64,000 nt of DNA, from positions 51,850,001 to 51,914,000 of the forward strand of contig CP136895.1 of the NCBI GenBank assembly GCA_034359265.1, written 5' to 3'. Below the pieces are notes generated by a model. That model saw nothing but the letters and a program-made list of their open reading frames with translations, made no database searches and had not been told where the DNA came from. Numbering within the stretch: position 1 is the first letter of the stretch; each line of letters opens with the position of its first letter. Positions 56,672 to 64,000 of the stretch are shown piece by piece. The stretch comes from Canna indica. Taxonomy: Eukaryota > Streptophyta > Magnoliopsida > Zingiberales > Cannaceae. The translations under genes were made by a program, and so were the position numbers.

Positions 56672-59000
56672 TGTAATACCCGGGGTTTCCTAATATAAAA
56701 GTTTTGTGGTGCAGCCCATCGAGTCGGGAACTAGCCGGGCTGGGTCGCGAGATCGCCACGAATAATAGGTATAATTAATTTAAGTTATAGCCTAATGTTG
56801 GTAATTGGGTGGATGAGTATATTGGTTAACTCAAGTTGGGTTGAGATTGGGTACGTGGATCGAGTCAGGACTCGATCCGGGTTAGGTGGAGTCAGATGAG
56901 GAGGTAAGTAAGAGATTGGGGGCATTTAAGTCAATAGATGATGGGAATAAAACCCCTCCCCCAAGCCAGCCGTGCGGCTCAAGGGGAGAGCCGCACGTAG
57001 CCCAAGAGGAAGGGGGAGCGAGAGGGATTTTGTTCGGCGCCGAGTTCGCGTCGACGCTCGAGGAAATCGGAGCTCGTCTTCATCGAGGTTACCTTGTGAT
57101 CCGATCAAGGTGAGTGATTAGGGTGATTGTGAAGGGAGGCGGGTAGCCGACCCTAGAAGTCTTTGGAATCAGATTTCTTTCACGAGTTTCTTGTCGATCG
57201 ACGTGTTTTCTCGTGTTGGAACTCTAAATGATTTGTGTACCTGTGATCTTATGTTTTAAATTGTATTTATTTTGCATTTTATGGGTTGGCCGAGTGGAGG
57301 AAAAAGGGGAAAGGTCATGTCGAAATTTTCCCTGATTTCCTCAATCGTCTTTCAACTCGTGGATCATTTTATGTTCGTTAAATGTAGATCTTTGGGTTGA
57401 TGCTTATGTAGTTGTCGCAAACATGCCCTCCTTTCCCTAGAGGGCTCGGCTGAGCAAGGTATTACCTTGCTTGAGTCGGCCGAGCAAGGGCAAGGGCGGA
57501 AATAGTAAGACTGTTCGAATTATTATGCTAGGTTTCATGTTGTGTTGTCTTGATTCATACTTATATGCTAGTGTTAGATTTTAGTTATGTTATATGAACG
57601 CCGTTCATCCTAGGAATTGTTAGTAACTATAGATCTATATTCTCATGTTTATGGAAATGTTCTTGCTAATGCATACATGGATAGGATTGTTATGGCATAT
57701 GAATCAAAGGAAAGGTTTCATAAATTTTCAAATATTATGTTCAATCGTTGCTATGTATGTTGCATGTTCCTTATTGGTTTATTTAGTAGATATTATCCTC
57801 TTTAATTCGGTTTTGACATGATAATTTTGCTGATGAGTATTTTTGGCAAGTGTTGTTGATAATGGTAGACTGCGTACTCATCTATATTCGGTACCTAGTT
57901 GTGACATCTAACTTAGAGACAAAGTACCCTTGCTAGATTCTACACCTAGGGGTAGTTAGCAGACATCAATATCCTTCTAGTGCGACCCGAGGAGGTAGGG
58001 GCAATGCCCGAAAAGCAAAACATAGGGGAATTTGCACAACCTGGTTTCGATTGTGGTTGAGATAGTCTACTGAGGAGTGTCATTAGCCGAGAGGCTACCA
58101 CACGACTCAGTGGTTTTATTGGTTCTTGAGATTGCACCAGTGGGCCCGCTAGGTGTTAGACCCGAGTGGTGGAGGGTCTTGAGATTCCGTCAGTGGGCCA
58201 CGCTGACGGTAGACCCGAGTTGGGTGGGACTAGCTATCCCTAACCCGGAGGATATCTGAGGCTAGTGGCCATCCTAGCCGACGGATCCGTAACACAAATG
58301 TTTAGCATGAAGTGACCATAAGGGCTGGTTTTTAGTGGCCGACCGGCCTGGTTATGTAGAGGGAAGAACCGAACCTTCCATATATATTTTTAGGCCATTA
58401 GTGGCCGAGCTGTAGTTAAATGGATAAGGGCCCGAGAGGTCGGTTCATCCATTCTTTTGTTTTGGCAAACTGGTTAACTTCTGTTGTGTCATCATATTTT
58501 AATTCATTATCTGCATCTTACTTTGTATATGTTATCTTGCCGAGGTTTTAAGTGGAGGTTTGAAAGAACCGCTCACTGAGTTCCTCGCGAACTCACGGTT
58601 TCGTTATTGTTGTTTTGCAGAGCCCGACCAGTGAGGTACGACTTGGTGGCATGGTGCGATTGGAGGGCGGATGTGGGTGCAGATCTCGTAGCTGGCAGCA
58701 TTATAGTCGTAGTCGTGTTTGAGTAGAGTCGTGTGTATGCACTGTGTTGGTTCTGTAAAGCATTGAGATGTTTCTTTGAAAACCTCTTTAGATGTTTATT
58801 TTAAAACTTGTGATGTTTCCAAACTTGGTTTGGTTAAACTATTTTCAAACAGCTAATACAGTTTGGTACTATTGCTTTTGTTATGATTTCGATGTCAGTC
58901 TGGTTCTGTTTTATGAGTTGTTGGTCAGTGCATAGGGTAGGCTTCGGGGTACCGACATGTACCCTGGCCTGTCACGCGTACCCTGAGTTGGGGCGTGACA
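56672..59000 (+). repeat. Tekay-type gypsy LTR 2 (shared middle LTR)
   Basis: 2329 bp, TGTAATACCCGGGG ... GGGGCGTGACA. It has a polypurine tract directly on its left and a primer site TTGGTATCAGAGC directly on its right (59004-59016), so it acts as 3' LTR of the left unit and 5' LTR of the right one. Only about 14 differences were seen against LTR 3 over 2.08 kb. Confidence 0.94.
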
Positions 59001-59217
59001 AAGTTGGTATCAGAGCGTCAGGTTAGGTCTTGACTACGACTAGGAATTGAGTACCGAACGAGGCATATGCTAGCATGTCTACATACGGTATAGTTATGCT
59101 ACGAGATCAGGCAAGCACGACTACACTCAGCGCACCATGCGGTTAGTAACTTAAATTTTAATTGAATGAGTTGGTTAATATTAATGGTGAAATCATTTTT
59201 TTTATATGATAGTTTGA

Positions 59218-60020
59218 TGGAGACCCGAAATGCTGCTCTGAGTGGTAGCGGTAGCAATTCCACCGAACGCCGGGGCCGAGGCCGTGGCCGGGGGCGAGGC
59301 CGAGGTCGGGGCTGGGGCCATGAAAGGGAACAGTCTGAGGTAGAGGGCCATGATTCTGTAGTTGTGCAGCTTCAGGCTCAGGTAGCTCAATTAACATAAG
59401 CGCTTCAAGAGGAGCAGGAGTTGAGGCAGCAGATGTAGCAGCAACAACAACCGCCCTAGTCAGTACCCGTAGCCCCTGTGGTATCGGAGGTGGCTGAACA
59501 GGTAATGCCGCAGGTCAGGGACTCAGGAGCACCTACATACGCAGATTTCATCAAGTTTAGGTCGCCAATATTCACCGGTACAGACCGGCAAGTGGAAGTC
59601 ACCGAGTTTCTAGGGGACTGCTACGAGCTGTGTATAGAGCTGGGGTGTTCATCAGAGGTGGCGCCGTGCATGGTCGGCTTGCAGCTAAGAGGACCTGCCA
59701 AATACTGGTTGCATACCTGGAGGGGCCGTAGGGCAGCACACGCACCACCTCTCACCTGGGAAGAATTTAGGGCAGTTGTAGAGGAGCAATATTTGCTAAT
59801 GAGTGTCCGCGATAAGCAGGCACGAGATCTTGAGTTACTGCGCCAGTTTTGAAGTATTACAGTAGCAGACTATGGAATGGAGTTCACCTGGCTCTCTAGG
59901 TACCACCCAACTCTAGTGGCTACTAATACCGCCAGGGTGAAGAGGTTCGTGGAGGGTCTGAGACCTCAGATAGGCAGGATTATCCATTACACCAAGAACT
60001 CCATTGCCGAGGATAGATAA
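59218..60020 (+). pseudogene. gag: Tekay-type gag (truncated)
   Basis: ATG 59218 (METRNAALSGSGSNS) followed by an Arg-Gly repeat (about 59272-59325) and a Gln-rich stretch with stops at 59397, 59436 and 59457, all in one frame. The capsid region begins at about 59530 (FIKFRSPIFTGTDRQVEVTEFLGD) and runs to ...GPAKYWLHTWRGRR...WEEF..VVEEQYL; another stop at 59850. The frame continues to about 60017, where it joins reverse transcriptase; the zinc knuckle and protease are deleted. Several stops could come from CAG, CAA or CGA codons by C-to-T change. Confidence 0.85.
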
Positions 60021-61060
60021 TTTGTTTGACCAACTGCAAGGGGCACGATGGTTTTCGAAGATAGACTTAAGGTCCGGATACCAACAGTAGAGAATCCGGG
60101 ACTGCGATATGCCTAAGACTGCCTTCAGGACTCGCTATGTCCCCTACGAGTTCCTAGTTATGTCTTTTGGTCTAACCAATGCACCTGTTGCTTTCATGGA
60201 CCTGATGAACAGGGTATTTGAGGAGTACCTGGAAAGTTTTGTGATCGTCTTCATTGATGACATCTTGGTATACTCCAAGAGTGAGGAGGAGCATTCCGAG
60301 CACTTGAGGATGGTCCTAGAAACCCTCAGAGAGCACCGGTTGTTCGCTAAATTCTCAAAGTGTGAATTCTGATTAGAAAGTGTAGGGTTCCTAGGCCATG
60401 TAGTGTCCAAGGAAAGGATAAGGGTAGACCCTGCAATGGTGGAGGAGGTGCAGAACTGGGGGCGGCCAACCAACTTGACTGAGATCCGCAGCTTTCTTGG
60501 GTTGGCAGGGTACTACCGAAAGTTCATTGAGAACTTCTCCAAGATTGCAGCCCCTTTGACTCGGTTAACTGAAAAAAAGGTTAGATTTGTTTGGGACGAA
60601 AAGTGGGAGGCGAGCTTTCAGAAGCTCAAGGAATGCTTGACGTCGGCACCCGTGTTGGTTGTACCTTCCGGCTCAGGAGGATTTGTGGTCTACTGTGATG
60701 CCTCTCAGGCTGGCCTAGGCAGCGTTCTGATGCAGTTTGGCAGAGTCATAGCCTATGCATCCCGCCAGCTGAAGGTGCATGAAAAGAACTACTCGACGCA
60801 CGATCTAGAGTTGGCAGCAGTGGTTTTTGCACTAAAACTCTGGCGTCATTACCTGTACAGAGAGACTTGTAAGATTTATACAGATCACAAGAGCCTCCAG
60901 TACTTGCTTACCCAAAAAGAGCTGAACCTCAGGCAGAGAAGGTGGTTGGAGCTCCTGAAGGACTATGACTGCACTATTATGTATCATTAGGGGAAAGCCA
61001 ATGTGGTAGCGGATGCTTTGAGCGGAAAATGCATGGGCAGTTTGGCTCATTTGGAAATCA
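60017..61060 (+). pseudogene. Tekay-type reverse transcriptase-RNase H
   Basis: Starts within RT at [21 protein letters not shown], then [25 protein letters not shown] (about 60250-60276) with the catalytic Asp pair, [16 protein letters not shown] and RNase [43 protein letters not shown]. In-frame stops at 60088, 60370 (where Trp is usual) and 60988 (where Gln is usual). The fingers of RT and all protease are missing through the deletion at about 60017. Otherwise in a single frame and well conserved. Confidence 0.9.
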
Positions 61061-61920
61061 GAAGAAGGCCCCTATCTCGAGAGCTAGCGCTGTGCCTAGA
61101 TGGGGGAGCAACCCAGACTGTGTCAGCATTCTGGACCCTATATGTTGAGGGCCTGCATTCTGGACCTAGCAGGCGGTTGGGAGAAACACCTGCCGTTGAT
61201 TGAGTTCGCATACAACAATAGCTATCACAGTAGCATTGGCATGGCTCCCTTCGAGGAATTATATGGGCGGCGGTGTAGGTCTCCTGTGGGCTGGTTTGAG
61301 ACCGGAGAGACTCTCATGGTAGGTCCTTACTTGATCGAAGAGGCGGTGAAAAAGGTACAACTGATAAAGGAAAGGGTGTTGGCGGCTCAGAGTCGCCAAA
61401 AAATATATGCCGATAAGAAAGCCAGAGAGTTGGAGTTCGCTGAGGGCGACTTGGTGTTCCTAAAGGTTTCCCCCATGAAAGGGGTAGTCCGATTTGGGAA
61501 GAAGGGAAAGTTGAGCCCTAGGTTCATTGGGCCTTTCCCTATTCTCAAGGGAAAAGGCGCGGTAGCTTATGAGCTGGCTTTGCCTTCTAGCCTGAGCAGA
61601 GTCCACCCAGTTTTCCATTTGTCAATGCTCCGAAGATATGTGAGGGATGAGTCCCATGTGATCGAGCCGACTGTGGTTGAGGTGGACGCGGCGGTCTCGT
61701 GTGAGGAGAGGCCAATGGAAATACTTGACCGACAGATCAGGAAACTGAGATCCAAGTAAATTCCCTTGGTAAAAGTTAGGTGGGAGCATCACACCGGGCA
61801 GGAAGCTACCTAGGAAGTAGAGCAGGACATGAGGGAATGATACTCTTCCATGTTCGAAGAACTGGTAAGTCCGTATGAATCTACAAAATTCGAGAACGAA
61901 TTTCCCTTAAGGGGGAAGAT
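61061..61920 (+). pseudogene. Tekay-type integrase C-terminus and chromodomain-type tail
   Basis: The integrase zinc finger and DDE core are deleted; sequence resumes with MLRACILDLAGGWEKHLPLIEFAYNNS, MAPFEELYGRRCRSPVGW, EGDLVFLKVSPMKGV, LSPRFIGPFPIL and VHPVFHLSMLRRYV. Stop at 61757; the same frame goes on as IPLVKVRWEHHTGQEAT (stop 61790) and EVEQDMRE (stop 61838), the chromodomain-like end of Tekay/Del chromoviruses, thought to steer integration to heterochromatin. The polypurine tract TAAGGGGGAAGAT ends at 61920. Confidence 0.88.
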
Positions 61921-64000
61921 TGTAATACCCGGGGTTTCCTAATATAAAAGTTTTGTGGTGCAGCCCATCGAGTCGGGAACTAGCCGGGCTGGGTCGCGAG
62001 ATCGCCACGAATAATAGGTATAATTAATTTAAGTTATAGCCTAATGTTGGTAATTGGGTGGATGAGTATATTGGTTAACTCAAGTTGGGTTGAGATTGGG
62101 TACGTGGATCGAGTCAGGACTCGATCCGGGTTAGGTGGAGTCAGATGAGGAGGTAAGTAAGAGATTGGGGGCATTTAAGTCAATAGATGATGGGAATAAA
62201 ACCCCTCCCCCAAGCCAGCCGTGCGGCTCAATGGGAGAGCCGCACGTAGCCCAAGAGGAAGGGGGAGCGAGAGGGATTTTGTTCGGCGCCGAGTCCGCGT
62301 CGACGCTCGAGGAAATCGGAGCTCGTCTTCATCGAGGTTACCTTGTGATCCGATCAAGGTGAGTGATTAGGGTGATTGTGAAGGGAGGCGGGTAGCCGAC
62401 CCTAGAAGTCTTTGGAATCAGATTTCTTTCACGAGTTTCTTGTCGATCGACGTGTTTTCTCGTGTTGGAACTCTAAATGATTTGTGTACCTGTGATCTTA
62501 TGTTTTAAATTGTATTTATTTTGCATTTTATGGGTTGGCCGAGTGGAGGAAAAAGGGGAAAGGTCATGTCGAAATTTTCCCCGATTTCCTCAATCGTCTT
62601 TCAACTCGTGGATCATTTTATGTTCGTTAAATGTAGATCTTTGGGTTGATGCTTATGTAGTTGTCGCAAACATGCCCTCCTTTCCCTAGAGGGCTCGGCT
62701 GAGCAAGGTATTACCTTGCTTGAGTCGGCCGAGCAAGGGCAAGGGCGGAAATAGTAAGACTGTTCGAATTATTATGCTAGGTTTCATGTTGTGTTGTCTT
62801 GATTCATACTTATATGCTAGTGTTAGATTTTAGTTATGTTATATGAACGCCGTTCATCCTAGGAATTGTTAGTAACTATAGATCTATATTCTCATGTTTA
62901 TGGAAATGTTCTTGCTAATGCATACATGGATAGGATTGTTATGGCATATGAATCAAAGGAAAGGTTTCATAAATTTTCAAATATTATGTTCAATCGTTGC
63001 TATGTATGTTGCATGTTCCTTATTGGTTTATTTAGTAGATATTATCCTCTTTAATTCGGTTTTGACATGATAATTTTGCTGATGAGTATTTTTGGCAAGT
63101 GTTGTTGATAATGGTAGACTGCGTACTCATCTATATTCGGTACCTAGTTGTGACATCTAACTTAGAGACAAAGTACCCTTGCTAGATTCTACACCTAGGG
63201 GTAGTTAGCAGACATCAATATCCTTCTAGTGCGACCCGAGGAGGTAGGGGCAATGCCCGAAAAGCAAAACATAGGGGAATTTGCACAACCTGGTTTCGAT
63301 TGTGGTTGAGATAGTCTACTGAGGAGTGTCATTAGCCGAGCGGCTACCACACGACTCAGTGGTTTTATTGGATCTTGAGATTGCACCAGTGGGCCCGCTA
63401 GGTGTTAGACCCGAGTGGTGGAGGGTCTTGAGATTCCGTCAGTGGGCCACGCTGACGGTAGACCCGAGTTGGGTGGGACTAGCTATCCCTAACTTAGAGG
63501 ATATCTGAGGCTAGTGGCCATCCTAGCCGACGGATCTGTAACACAAATGTTTAGCATAAAGTGCCCATAAGGGCTGGTTTTTGGTGGCCGATCGGCCTGG
63601 TTATGTAGAGGGAAGAACCGAACCTTCCATATATATTTTTAGGCCATTAGTGGCCGAGCTGTAGTTAAATGGATAAGGGCCCGAGAGGTCGGTTCATCCA
63701 TTCTTTTGTTTTGGCAAACTGGTTAACTTCTGTTGTGTCATCATATTTTAATTCATTATCTGCATCTTACTTTGTATATGTTATCTTGCCGAGGTTTTAA
63801 GTGGAGGTTTGAAAGAACCGCTCACTGAGTTCCTCGCGAACTCACGATTTCGTTATTGTTGTTTTGCAGAGCCCGACCAGTGAGGTACGACTTGGTGGCA
63901 TGGTGCGATTGGAGGGCGGATGTGGGTGCAGATCTCGTAGCTGGCAGCATTATAGTCGTAGTCGTGTTTGAGTAGAGTCGTGTGTATGCACTGTGTTGGT
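61921..64000 (+). repeat. Tekay-type gypsy LTR 3 (cut by window end)
   Basis: Direct repeat of LTR 2, 2080 bp present, about 250 bp missing beyond the window. Begins TGTAATACCCGGGG after the polypurine tract. Confidence 0.94.

Overview
This window is nuclear DNA from a flowering plant, made almost entirely of transposable elements in various stages of decay. Evidence for a plant: Ty1/copia families (Sirevirus, Ale/Retrofit-like, Tork/Tnt1-like), Ty3/gypsy families (Tat-like with a second RNase H; Tekay/Del-like with a chromodomain-type tail), an L1-type LINE with a DUF4283-like ORF1, CACTA and hAT elements, a Pack-MULE-like element, and one intact tRNA-Pro gene. No intact protein-coding host gene was recognised. 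The species cannot be fixed from the sequence.

Layout. 1-716: no gene, possibly an old LTR. 717-9293: a Sirevirus fragment joined to a second, internally deleted Sirevirus (LTR 2394-3680, LTR 8008-9293). 9294-12960: minus-strand copia gag with PBS and LTR-like sequence, then non-coding LTR-like DNA with a hairpin tandem repeat. 12971-19624: a Pack-MULE-like element with captured gene pieces (one kinase-like), split by an Ale-like copia (14279-19057). 19740-20216: a hAT MITE with an exact 8-bp target duplication. 20280-26285 (block A): LINE ORF1 piece, minus-strand Tat gypsy, unique flank. 26290-30235: a small MITE, CACTA remnants, an exon-like ORF of unknown origin and a Tat-type LTR.

30440-42370 is an AT-rich array of paralogous units around tRNA-Pro sequences: one intact tRNA and two pseudogenes. 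The units carry different insertions (a SINE with a nested element; two solo LTRs with exact 5-bp target duplications; a foldback MITE), so each serves as an empty-site reference for the others. Between two units lies a CACTA transposase start.

42370-49593 (block B) is a second copy of block A, altered by a CACTA insertion, a MITE insertion and a 2.8-kb microhomology deletion. 49597-54130 is a minus-strand Tork-like copia. 54136-64000 is a tandem Tekay-type gypsy complex with three 2.3-kb LTRs sharing the middle one; it runs off the window end. Apart from the tRNA gene, most identifiable sequence is dead or non-autonomous element DNA; its main interest is the recorded history of insertion, recombination and deletion. 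I found no convincing new functional system.
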